From Streptomyces zhihengii (GTDB lineage: Bacteria > Actinomycetota > Actinomycetes > Streptomycetales > Streptomycetaceae): a stretch of 64,000 bases of DNA. The DNA lies in contig NZ_JAFEJA010000001.1 of NCBI RefSeq assembly GCF_016919245.1, positions 1,550,001 to 1,614,000 of the forward strand, written 5' to 3'. Below the pieces are notes generated by a model. It did no database searches and was not told where the DNA came from. It saw only the letters and a list, made by a program, of their open reading frames with translations. A program made the position numbers and the translations under genes. Positions 36,218 to 44,233 of the stretch are shown here, piece by piece. Position 1 is the first letter of the stretch, and every line of letters begins with the position of its first letter.

Positions 36218-37680
36218 CCTTCGACCTCGCCGTCGTCGGGGCCGGCCCGGCCGGCATGGCGGCCGCCCTCGCCGCCGCGGACCGGGGTCTGCGCGTCGTG
36301 GTCGTCGACGAGCAGCAGCGCGCCGGCGGCCAGATATTCCGGCGGCCGCCCCCCTCGCGCGACACCGCCTTCCGCCCCTCCGCCGGCTACGCCTGGGCCG
36401 CCGGCCTGATCCGCCGATTCGACTCCGACACCCGGCTGACCAAGCGATTCGGCTGGTCGGCGGTCGGGGCGCTGTACGACGACGACCGGCCCGGCGTCCT
36501 GGAGCTGGCCGTCGACCGCCCCGGCGACGGCCTGCGGGTGATCGCCGCGCGCAGGCTGCTGATCGCGACGGGCGCCTACGACCTCCCCGTGGCCTTCCCC
36601 GGGTGGACCCTGCCGGGCGTGGTCATGGCGGGTGGCGCGCAGACCCTGGTCAAGGCCCAGCACATCGCGCCCGTGGGCGATGTCGTCCTCGCGGGCGCGC
36701 ACCCGCTGCTGCTGCTGGTGGCCGACAAGCTGATGCGCGAGGGCGTCACCGTCCGGGAGGTCGCCTTCGCGCAGGGCGTCCCGAAGCCGGCGGAGCTGGT
36801 CCGTGCACTCGGCGCCGTACCCGGCCACGTCCGGATGCTCGCGGAGGCCGGTGGCATCGTGGCGGGGCTCGTACGGAGCGGTGTGCGCCTGTCGACCCGT
36901 ACCGTCGTCACCGCCGCGGAGGGCGCGGACCGCCTCTCGCGGGTCCGCCTCGCCCGCCTGGACCGGAGCGGGCGGACGACCGGCCCCGCACGCGCCGTCG
37001 AGGCCGCCCATCTCGTCCTCGGGTACGGGTTCTCCCCGTCGACGGACCTCGCCCGCCAGCTCGGGTGCGACCTGCGGTGGGCCTCGGCCCGCGGCGGCTG
37101 GGTGGTCGCCCACGACGAACGTCTGCGCACGTCCGTCCCCCATGTCCTCGTCGCGGGGGAGCCGTCCGGCGTCGCCGGCGCGGACCACGCCCGCGCCCAG
37201 GGAACCCTGGCGGGGCTGGTCGCCGCCGCGGAGCTCGGACACCCCGTGCCCGCCCCGGCCTTCGCCGCGGCGCGGCGCGCCGTGCGCCGGGCGGCCCGCT
37301 TCGCCACCGTCGTGCAGCGCCTGTTCGCACCGGACCGCGAGGCACTCGGGCGGCTCGCCACCCCGGACACGCTGATCTGCCGGTGCGAGGCGGTCACCCG
37401 TGCCGACCTCGACGCCTGCCTCGCCGCGTCCCCGTTCATCAGCGGAGTGAACGCGCTGAAGCTCTCCTGCCGTGCCGGCATGGGCCCGTGCCAGGGCCGC
37501 TACTGCGAGAGCGGCGTCGCCTCCGTCCTCGCCGCCGCCCGTGGGCGGCACATCGGCCTGGGCGGGAGTTTCGCCGCCCATCTGCCGATCCGGCCCGTCC
37601 CGCTCGGCGACCTCCGCGCCCTCGATCCGGACGCCTCGGGGGACCGCCCCGGCGGCGACGAGACGCCACCCGGGCCGTAG
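36214..37680 (+). CDS. FAD/[2Fe-2S] pyridine-nucleotide-disulfide type oxidoreductase, alpha subunit
   Basis: This 488-residue flavoprotein matches HcnB/OoxA-type subunits. VVGAGPAGMAAALAAADRGLRVVVVDEQQRAGGQIFRRPP is the FAD-binding start, GAYDLPVAFPGWTLPGVVMAGGAQTLVKAQ is family-specific, and the C-terminal domain carries a BFD-like [2Fe-2S] motif, ICRCEAVTRADL followed by SCRAGMGPCQGRYC. It completes a heterotrimeric dehydrogenase that oxidises an amine or imino acid and passes electrons to the respiratory chain. The substrate is inferred only from the neighbouring DapA-like gene. Confidence 0.88.
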   Translation: MTFDLAVVGAGPAGMAAALAAADRGLRVVVVDEQQRAGGQIFRRPPPSRDTAFRPSAGYAWAAGLIRRFDSDTRLTKRFGWSAVGALYDDDRPGVLELAVDRPGDGLRVIAARRLLIATGAYDLPVAFPGWTLPGVVMAGGAQTLVKAQHIAPVGDVVLAGAHPLLLLVADKLMREGVTVREVAFAQGVPKPAELVRALGAVPGHVRMLAEAGGIVAGLVRSGVRLSTRTVVTAAEGADRLSRVRLARLDRSGRTTGPARAVEAAHLVLGYGFSPSTDLARQLGCDLRWASARGGWVVAHDERLRTSVPHVLVAGEPSGVAGADHARAQGTLAGLVAAAELGHPVPAPAFAAARRAVRRAARFATVVQRLFAPDREALGRLATPDTLICRCEAVTRADLDACLAASPFISGVNALKLSCRAGMGPCQGRYCESGVASVLAAARGRHIGLGGSFAAHLPIRPVPLGDLRALDPDASGDRPGGDETPPGP

Positions 37681-37809
37681 CCCTCGCTTCCGCCGCGCAC
37701 GGAGCGCGCCCGGTCGGCACCCGTGTGCCGTCGAGCCGTCCGTACCCGGGCATGCGCCCCGCGCACCGTCCGGACCTTGTACGCCCGCCCCCCGATCAGG
37801 AGTTCCGTC

Positions 37810-39699
37810 ATGCCGCCAGCCCCGTCCGCGCCGTCCCCCGTCGACCGCCGCCCGCCGTCCGTGGCCCATCTCTTCCTCAGCAGGGTCGAGGCCACCCCCG
37901 ACGCCGAGGCGTACCGCTACCCCGTCCCCGCTCCCGGCGGCCCCGGCGCCCCCGCTCCCGACGTGTGGCACTCGCTCACCTGGGCGCAGACGGCGCGGCG
38001 CGTCGAAGCCGTCGCCGCCGGGCTCCTGTCGCTGGGCATCCGGCCGGAGCAGCGGGTGGCGATCGCCTCGGAGACCCGGGTGGAATGGATCATCGCCGAC
38101 CTGGGCGTCATGTGCGCCGGTGCCGCCACCACCACGGTGTACCCCGGCACCGACGCCGACGAGACGGCGTACATCCTGGCGGACTCCGGCAGCCGGGTGC
38201 TCTTCGCCGAAAGCGAGCGGCAGCTCGCCAAGGCCGCGGCCGCCGTCGAACGGCTGCCCGGCCTGACCCATGTGGTGCTGTTCGAGGAGCCCGCCGAACG
38301 GACCCCCGTCGAAGGGCTCACCGTCCTGACCCTCGGTGAACTGGAGCGGCGCGGCCTCGCGTTCCTGGAGCGGCACCCGGGGGCGGTCCGGGAGTCCGTG
38401 GCCGCCGTCGGCAGGGACGGGCTCGCCACGCTGATCTACACCTCCGGCACGACGGGCCGCCCCAAGGGCGTCCTGCTGCCGCACGACTGCTGGGCCTACC
38501 AGGGCGTCTCCCAGGAGGTCAGCGGTGTGCTCCGCGCCGACGACGTCCACTACCTGTGGCTGCCCCTGTCCCACGCGTTCGGCAAGGCGCTGCTGGCGGG
38601 GCAGATCCGCACCGGCCATGTGATGGCCGTGGACGGCCGGGTGGACCGTGTCATCGACAACCTGACCGTGATCCGGCCCACCGTCATGGCGTGCGTGCCC
38701 CGCATCTTCGAGAAGGTCTACAACGGGGTCCTGGGGAGGGCGAGGGCCGAGGGCGGCACGGCCCACCGGCTGTTCCTCCGGGCCGCGGACGTCGCCCGCC
38801 GCCACACGGCCCTCACCGAGGCCGCCCGGGCCGGCGGCGGGAAGCGGCTGCCGGCGGCCCTGCGGTTGCAGCACGCGCTCGCCGACCGGCTGGTCTACGC
38901 GAAGGTCCGTGCCGCGTTCGGCGGGCGGCTGCGCCACGCGGTCTCGGGCAGCGCCGCGCTGGCTCCGGGGGTGGGCCCCTTCTTCACGGGTGCGGGGATC
39001 CCCGTGCTGGAGGCGTACGGCCTCACCGAGACTTCGGCCGGTGTCGCGATCAACCCGCCGGGAGCCCCGCGGAGCGGCACGGTGGGTACGGCGCTGCCGG
39101 GGTCCGAGGTCCGGATCGCCGGGGACGGGGAGATCCTGCTGCGGGGCCCCGGCGTCATGCGCGGGTACCACGGTCTGCCGGAGGTGACGGCCGAGGTGCT
39201 GGAGAGCGACGGATGGCTGCGCACCGGTGACGTCGGCGAGCTCGACCCGGAGGGCTACCTGCGCATCACCGACCGCAAGAAGGACATGTTCAAGACCTCC
39301 GGCGGCAAGTACGTCGCACCGAGCGAGATCGAGGGCAGGTTCAAGGCGATCTGCCCCTTCGTCGGCACCGTCGTCGTCATCGGCGACGGCCGCAACTACT
39401 GCACCGCGCTGATCACGCTGGACGAATCGGCCCTGATGCCCTGGGCGGCCGAGCACGGCATGCGGGGCGTGCCGTACTCCGGCGTGGTCGCCGACCCGCG
39501 CACCCGGGCGCTGGTCGACGGGTTCGTCGAGCAGCTCAACGGCGGCCTCCAGCGCTGGCAGACGCTGAAGAGGTTCACGCTGCTCCCCCGCGAACTCGGC
39601 GTCGCGCAGGGCGAGCTCACCCCGAGCCTCAAGGTGCGGCGCCCGGTCGTGGAGCAGGCCTGGGCCCGGGAGATCGCCGCGATGTACCCCGGCGCCTGA
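37810..39699 (+). CDS. Long-chain acyl-CoA synthetase (FadD15-like)
   Basis: This 629-residue AMP-forming ligase is of the bacterial long-chain type. TLIYTSGTTGRPKGVLLPH (about residue 213) is the phosphate-binding loop, AYGLTETSAGVAIN the adenine site, RTGDVGELDPEGYLRITDRKKDMFKTSGGKYVAPSEIE the hinge region, and GELTPSLKVRRPVV contains the late catalytic lysine. The insert between the two halves (KRLPAALRLQHALADRLVYAKVR) is typical of FadD15. The ATG at 37810 follows CAGGAG. It is 129 bases beyond the dehydrogenase operon and may be independent of it. Confidence 0.9.
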   Translation: MPPAPSAPSPVDRRPPSVAHLFLSRVEATPDAEAYRYPVPAPGGPGAPAPDVWHSLTWAQTARRVEAVAAGLLSLGIRPEQRVAIASETRVEWIIADLGVMCAGAATTTVYPGTDADETAYILADSGSRVLFAESERQLAKAAAAVERLPGLTHVVLFEEPAERTPVEGLTVLTLGELERRGLAFLERHPGAVRESVAAVGRDGLATLIYTSGTTGRPKGVLLPHDCWAYQGVSQEVSGVLRADDVHYLWLPLSHAFGKALLAGQIRTGHVMAVDGRVDRVIDNLTVIRPTVMACVPRIFEKVYNGVLGRARAEGGTAHRLFLRAADVARRHTALTEAARAGGGKRLPAALRLQHALADRLVYAKVRAAFGGRLRHAVSGSAALAPGVGPFFTGAGIPVLEAYGLTETSAGVAINPPGAPRSGTVGTALPGSEVRIAGDGEILLRGPGVMRGYHGLPEVTAEVLESDGWLRTGDVGELDPEGYLRITDRKKDMFKTSGGKYVAPSEIEGRFKAICPFVGTVVVIGDGRNYCTALITLDESALMPWAAEHGMRGVPYSGVVADPRTRALVDGFVEQLNGGLQRWQTLKRFTLLPRELGVAQGELTPSLKVRRPVVEQAWAREIAAMYPGA

Positions 39700-39781
39700 C
39701 GGGAGGCCCCGCCCCTGCACCGTGCGGCATCGTGGGAGACCCCGCCCGGCACGCGGGGCGCGCGGGTCGCCGTCCGGCCCC

Positions 39782-40897
39782 TCAGGCGTCCGCGAAGCGG
39801 ATGTCGTGGCGGGGTGCGGCGGACATCAGGGCGAGGGTCCGGGCGGCCTCCTCGGTGAGGCCGGCGCGCAGGGCGCGGGTGAGGGGGCCGAAGGGGCGCA
39901 CGGTCAGGGTCGCGGTGGCGGCGGATTCTTCGAGGTCCCAGGTCCCGGCGAGGAACCCGTCGGCCAGGAAGGTGCGGTGGGCCTGGTTGCCCGTCCAGGT
40001 GCGGCCCTTGTGCTCCGCGGGCACCACGCGGGTGCGGTCCGCGTGGGAGAGCAGCAGGTTGTCGAACTCGGGCAGGAAGCGGGGCGGGGCCGGGGTGGCG
40101 GGGTCGGGGCGCGGCGCGTCGGGGAGGTCGAACAGCTCGGTGCCGCGCTCGTCGCGGAAGACCAGCAGGCGTGGCCGCAGGCGTTCGAAGACCTCGCGCA
40201 TCCTGGTCAGCCCGGACCAGGTCTGCATGTCCTTGACGGACGCGGGCCCGAAGGCGGCGAGGTAGCGGAGCACGGTGCCGTCGGCGGGGGGCGCGGGCTC
40301 GGCGGGGCGGCCCAGCCAGTGTTCCGCGGTGGTCAGTTCGACCTGTCCGCTCGCGCCCCACAGCCCGCGCGGGGTGACCTGGACGAGCGGGAGGGTGCAG
40401 CGGGCGGCGACGGAGAGCGCGAAGGGGTCGGCGTCGGGCCAGTGGACGAGCAGGGCCTCCCGGAGCTGCTTCATGGTCCGCGGCCGCTCCTCGACGAGGT
40501 CGCGCACGACGCGGGCCAGGCGCGCCAGGTCGACCCCGGTGAGCCCGCCTCGGAACTGGCGCAGTTCGCGGTCGCGGGCCGCCTGGACGAGGGGGCGCAG
40601 CGTCAGGCAGTCGTCGGCGGTGTGGGTGTGCACGGTGGACCGCAGGGTCACCAGGCGGGCGACTTTCCGGCCGGCCATGGCATCGGAGAGCTCCCGCGGG
40701 TCGAAGTCCGCGATGCGGGCGGCCAGGGCGAAGTAGGGCGGTTTGACATTCTGCGCCTGGAGCCCGACGAGGCGTTCCACCGCCGCCTCGGCGGTCGGGC
40801 GGGTGTGCGGGTCGCGCCGGAGCAGGAACTGGCGTTCCAGGGTGGCGCGGTTGAGGGCGCGGACGCCGAGTACGGGAGGGTTCGCCGTGTGGGCCAT
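39782..40897 (-). CDS. AlkZ-like winged-helix DNA glycosylase family protein
   Basis: The 371-residue protein belongs to the HTH_42/AlkZ family (tandem winged-helix DNA glycosylases that unhook interstrand crosslinks or repair alkylated bases). It begins LNRATLERQFLLRRD and has RLVGLQAQNVKPPYFALAARI, where LQAQ provides the Q-x-Q motif used for catalysis in AlkZ. RSTVHTHTADD, LLGRPAE-like and FLPEFDNLLLSHADRTR segments follow. In streptomycetes such proteins may protect against self-made alkylators. The ATG at 40897 starts the conserved part; an upstream ATG at 40939 is less likely. Confidence 0.83.
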   Translation of the reverse strand: MAHTANPPVLGVRALNRATLERQFLLRRDPHTRPTAEAAVERLVGLQAQNVKPPYFALAARIADFDPRELSDAMAGRKVARLVTLRSTVHTHTADDCLTLRPLVQAARDRELRQFRGGLTGVDLARLARVVRDLVEERPRTMKQLREALLVHWPDADPFALSVAARCTLPLVQVTPRGLWGASGQVELTTAEHWLGRPAEPAPPADGTVLRYLAAFGPASVKDMQTWSGLTRMREVFERLRPRLLVFRDERGTELFDLPDAPRPDPATPAPPRFLPEFDNLLLSHADRTRVVPAEHKGRTWTGNQAHRTFLADGFLAGTWDLEESAATATLTVRPFGPLTRALRAGLTEEAARTLALMSAAPRHDIRFADA

Positions 40898-40979
40898 GGG
40901 ACGACGGTACCGAGCCTTGCGGACAGGGTGTGTCCGCAAGGCCCGGTCCGCTCCGCTCCCGGCGGGCCCGTCGCCGGCG

Positions 40980-41720
40980 TCAGACGCCGATCAGCTCGAA
41001 GGCGATGGCCGGCACGCCGCCGAACCGCTCGCCGAAGGTGCGCACCTTCTTCTCCAGGAACCCCCGCGCGTCGGCCATCGGGTGGCCGGGGCCGAGGTCG
41101 TCCAGGTAGTCGAGGTAGGAGCGGTGGGCCTCCAGCGCGGCGACGCCCTGGTCCATGCAGCCGGTGACGTCGACGGCGTGGCCGGCGAACGGGGAGCCGC
41201 CGACGGCGACGTAGCGGACGCCCTTCCACGGTTCGAGGCCCTCGGCGGCCAGTTCGGGGAAGATCCAGCGGTTGCCGGCGTCGCTCGCGGCGTCCAGCAG
41301 CGCCCGGCCGACGTGGCGGTGGTCCGGGCTGTTCCAGTCGCCGCCCCGCCAGCGCTCGTGGAAGTTGAGCGTGACGAGGATGTCGGGGCGGTGCCTGCGG
41401 ATGGCGGCGGCGATGTCGCGGCGCAGCGGCAGTCCGTACTCGATGGTGCCGTCGGGGTGGTCGAGGAACTCGATCTCCTTGACGCCGACGAGCGCGGCGG
41501 CCCGGATCTCCTCCTCCTCGCGGATGCGCCCGGCCTCCTCGGGCGTCACGGTGTCCATGCCCGCCTGTCCGCGGGTCACCATCAGATAGGAGACCTCGCG
41601 GCCGGCCGCGGTCCAGGCCGCGACGGCCAGCGCGGGGCCGTACTCCAGGTCGTCGGGGTGGGCGACGACGGCCAGCGCGCGCTGCCAGTCGTCCGGCACG
41701 GGTGCGTAGGGTTCGGCCAC
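40980..41720 (-). CDS. PIG-L (LmbE-like) deacetylase
   Basis: The 246-residue protein has the zinc site AHPDDLEYG (about residues 20-28) of the PIG-L/LmbE family and the later NSPDHRHVG, whose histidine is a metal ligand. Family members de-N-acetylate sugar conjugates, including the mycothiol precursor, or cut mycothiol S-conjugates. GTG at 41720 is the start. It is the last gene of a minus-strand run with DUF6879 and an MFS transporter; this makes a detoxification or natural-product tailoring role thinkable. Confidence 0.85.
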   Translation of the reverse strand: MAEPYAPVPDDWQRALAVVAHPDDLEYGPALAVAAWTAAGREVSYLMVTRGQAGMDTVTPEEAGRIREEEEIRAAALVGVKEIEFLDHPDGTIEYGLPLRRDIAAAIRRHRPDILVTLNFHERWRGGDWNSPDHRHVGRALLDAASDAGNRWIFPELAAEGLEPWKGVRYVAVGGSPFAGHAVDVTGCMDQGVAALEAHRSYLDYLDDLGPGHPMADARGFLEKKVRTFGERFGGVPAIAFELIGV

Positions 41721-41727
41721 CGCAGGA

Positions 41728-42264
41728 TCAGCCGTTCGACCCGGCGGGCGTCCACTCGGGCGTGTAGTCCCCGTGGTCGATGCCGCGCTCCCAGGCGGCC
41801 TCGAAGGAGTCGGTGCACATCTTCGCGATGGCCGGGTCCTCGTTCAGGGTGTGCGGGCCCCAGGAGCCGTCGCCGTGGAACTCGGTGAACCGGACCAGCT
41901 TGCCGTCGAACACCCAGAAGTCGTTGCCGGGGAACAGCAGGTCGGACACCCGGCTGCGGGGCAGCCAGCGCACGTCCTCGCCGGCGGGGACGTTGACGAT
42001 GGTGGTCGTCTCCCACTCGTACCGGATGAAGTCCGTCACCGGCTCGGAGACGATGCGCAGCCGCCGCCAGGTGACGCCCCGAGCCAGGGTCTCCTGCACG
42101 AGTTCGACCCAGTCGAGGTGCCGGTCGTACTCGATCGGCTTGCCGGCCTGCCAGTCCACGAACACCGGGCCCTTCGGTGTGTACGTGTCACGCATCTCCA
42201 GGTGGATGGCCGAGTGCTTCGCCTGGCCGATCAGTTCCTTGAATGCGGGGAGGTTACTGGACAT
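41728..42264 (-). CDS. DUF6879 family protein
   Basis: This 178-residue actinobacterial protein shows the DUF6879 pattern: FKELIGQAKHSAIHLEMRDTY, EWETTTIVNVPAGEDVRWLPRSRVSDLLFPGNDFWVFDGKLVRFTEFHGDG, and a C-terminal CTDSFEAAWERGIDH. In streptomycetes such genes are often beside XRE regulators and their proteins have no known activity. Here it lies between an MFS transporter and a PIG-L gene, with GGAGTCAGCG before the ATG. No XRE partner is adjacent, which is unusual for the family. Confidence 0.8.
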   Translation of the reverse strand: MSSNLPAFKELIGQAKHSAIHLEMRDTYTPKGPVFVDWQAGKPIEYDRHLDWVELVQETLARGVTWRRLRIVSEPVTDFIRYEWETTTIVNVPAGEDVRWLPRSRVSDLLFPGNDFWVFDGKLVRFTEFHGDGSWGPHTLNEDPAIAKMCTDSFEAAWERGIDHGDYTPEWTPAGSNG

Positions 42265-42309
42265 CGCTGACTCCTCTGCACGAGCCGGACCCAACCGGCT
42301 GCCGGGGGC

Positions 42310-43629
42310 TCATTGTTGCGGCGCCGTCGCGCCGGGAGCGCCTTGCAGATTGCTCTCTTCGGCGGCCTCGGCGGCCTGTGCCGCGGGGACCCTGGTGCGC
42401 ACCGCCCAGCGGGTCACGGGGCCGCTGAGGGCGAGCGAACCGGTGAACAGGACGGCGAGCAGCAGCCAGCCGACCGCCCCGAGGCGGTCGGGCACGGTGG
42501 TCACCAGGACGGGGCCGGCGATGACGGCGAGGGCGTCCCCGGTGGCGAACACCCCGCCGTACTGGCCCTGGGCGTTCTCCGGGGCGAGTTCGTAGCGCAG
42601 TCCCCAGCGTGCCGCCTCGCCCCAGATCTCGCCGAGGGTGAAGAGCACGGTGGCGACGGCGAGGGTGGCGGCGGCGGCCCAGGCGGGGACGTCCCCGGAG
42701 AACGCGGCGACCGCGCAGGCCACGGCGAGCACGAGGAAGGTCCACTTCTGGAGGCGGCTCGCGCCGGCCACGGTGTCGGCGTCCCGGGCGACGTAGACCT
42801 GGAGGAAGACGACCATCAGGGTGTTGATGAGCATCAGCCAGGCGGCCATGGCGCGCGGGGCGTCGGTGTGGGTGACCAGCCACAGCGGCACACCGAGGGC
42901 GAGCACGGTCGGGCCGATGCGGGCGAGCCCGGAGACCTGGGCGACCATGATGTACGGGACGTCACGGACGGCGGACTGCTCGCGCCGGCCGCGCGGCTGC
43001 CGGGGCTGCGGCGCCACCCGGGGCAGCCGCATGTACAGCCCGGCGACGAGCACCATGGCGATCGCGTTGCCCCAGAACAGCCCGAGGTACAGCGAGCGGG
43101 AGTCGACCGCGATCACGAAGCCGGCGGCGAGCGAGGCCACGGCGAAGCCGCCGTTGAAGACCGAGCGCATGTAGGCGGAGAGCTTGACCCGGCCCTCGCG
43201 CCCCATCACCCCGGACACCAGCGCGCCACGGGCGACATGGCCGGTCTGTTCCGCGGTGCCCAGCAGCGCGGCCATCACCAGGTACAGGGCGAAGGAGTCG
43301 ACGAAGACGGCGAAGACCAGCATCGCCGCCTTGCACAGGGCGAGCACGGCGGTCGTGCCGCGCGGCCCGAAGCGGTCGGCGAGGAAGCCGACGGGGACGC
43401 CGAGGACGAGCGCCATCACACCGGCGACGGAGAGCCCGATGCCGATCTGCGCCGGGGACAGGCCGACGACCCGGGCGAAGTAGACGGCGCCGCCCGCCAT
43501 GTAGAGGCCGTTGCCGAGGCTCGCGACGGCCGTGCACAGCACGAGGAGCCGCCCGGGCCCCGGTTCCGGCAGCAGCGCGGACAGGAAGGACCGCCGGCCC
43601 TGCCGGGCCTCCTGCGCGGATTCAGTCAT
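42310..43629 (-). CDS. MFS transporter
   Basis: This 439-residue, twelve-span major facilitator has LLVLCTAVASLGNGLYMAGGAVYFARVVGLSP as span 1, the loop 2-3 signature GFLADRFGPRGT, and a C-terminal Ala-rich tail. The sequence resembles efflux-type facilitators found in streptomycete peptide and metabolite clusters, but its cargo cannot be told. ATG at 43629 follows GGGAG by six bases; the frame allows MHRESP six codons upstream. It is divergent from the TrmO-like gene and begins a three-gene run. Confidence 0.85.
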   Translation of the reverse strand: MTESAQEARQGRRSFLSALLPEPGPGRLLVLCTAVASLGNGLYMAGGAVYFARVVGLSPAQIGIGLSVAGVMALVLGVPVGFLADRFGPRGTTAVLALCKAAMLVFAVFVDSFALYLVMAALLGTAEQTGHVARGALVSGVMGREGRVKLSAYMRSVFNGGFAVASLAAGFVIAVDSRSLYLGLFWGNAIAMVLVAGLYMRLPRVAPQPRQPRGRREQSAVRDVPYIMVAQVSGLARIGPTVLALGVPLWLVTHTDAPRAMAAWLMLINTLMVVFLQVYVARDADTVAGASRLQKWTFLVLAVACAVAAFSGDVPAWAAAATLAVATVLFTLGEIWGEAARWGLRYELAPENAQGQYGGVFATGDALAVIAGPVLVTTVPDRLGAVGWLLLAVLFTGSLALSGPVTRWAVRTRVPAAQAAEAAEESNLQGAPGATAPQQ

Positions 43630-43721
43630 CGGTGACTCCCGGTGCATACGAGGATTGACGTGGCGTCAGGACGCGGGCATGATCGGGCCAAACCCGCACT
43701 TTTCCGTCGAAAGGCGATTCC

Positions 43722-44177
43722 ATGCCGCATGCCTTCGTGCCCATCGGCGTCGTCCGCGGCCCCCGGCAGGGGACGAGGCAGGACGACTGGGGGGACGTCG
43801 AGTGCAGGATCGAGCTGAGCCCCGCGGAACTGGAGCCGGAGGCGACGCTCGGGCTGTCGGACTACTCGCACGTGGAGGTCGTCTTCGGCTTCCATCTGAC
43901 CGACCGGGTGTGCCGGGGGACGCAGCATCCGCGCGGCAACCCGGACTGGCCCCGGGTCGGGATCCTGGCCCAGCGGGCTCCGAACCGGCCCAACCATCTC
44001 GGCGTCACCGTCTGCGCGCTGCTGTCCGTGGACGGGCTGACGCTGACCGTGCGCGGGCTCGACGCGCTGGACGGGAGCCCGGTCCTCGACGTGAAGCCGT
44101 ACCTCCCGCAATTCGCCGCCCGGGGGGCGGTCCGCGAGCCGGGGTGGTCCGCCGAGCTGATGCGCGACTACTTCTGA
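43722..44177 (+). CDS. TrmO/TsaA-like methyltransferase
   Basis: This 151-residue protein has the TsaA-like beta-barrel of TrmO, which uses S-adenosylmethionine to methylate tRNA t6A37. Conserved parts are FVPIGVVRGPR, the RHVEV-like DYSHVEVVFGFH, the RPNH-containing ILAQRAPNRPNHLGVTV, and LDALDGSPVLDVKPYLP. It is only the catalytic domain; the E. coli protein has a C-terminal extension. Stand-alone actinobacterial copies may have other substrates. GAAAGG precedes the ATG. It is convergent with the FAD monooxygenase gene. Confidence 0.85.
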   Translation: MPHAFVPIGVVRGPRQGTRQDDWGDVECRIELSPAELEPEATLGLSDYSHVEVVFGFHLTDRVCRGTQHPRGNPDWPRVGILAQRAPNRPNHLGVTVCALLSVDGLTLTVRGLDALDGSPVLDVKPYLPQFAARGAVREPGWSAELMRDYF

Positions 44178-44233
44178 CCGGGCGCCCGCCGGGCCGGTGC
44201 CGGGGGCCGGATCCGCCGGTGGGCCGGTGCCGC

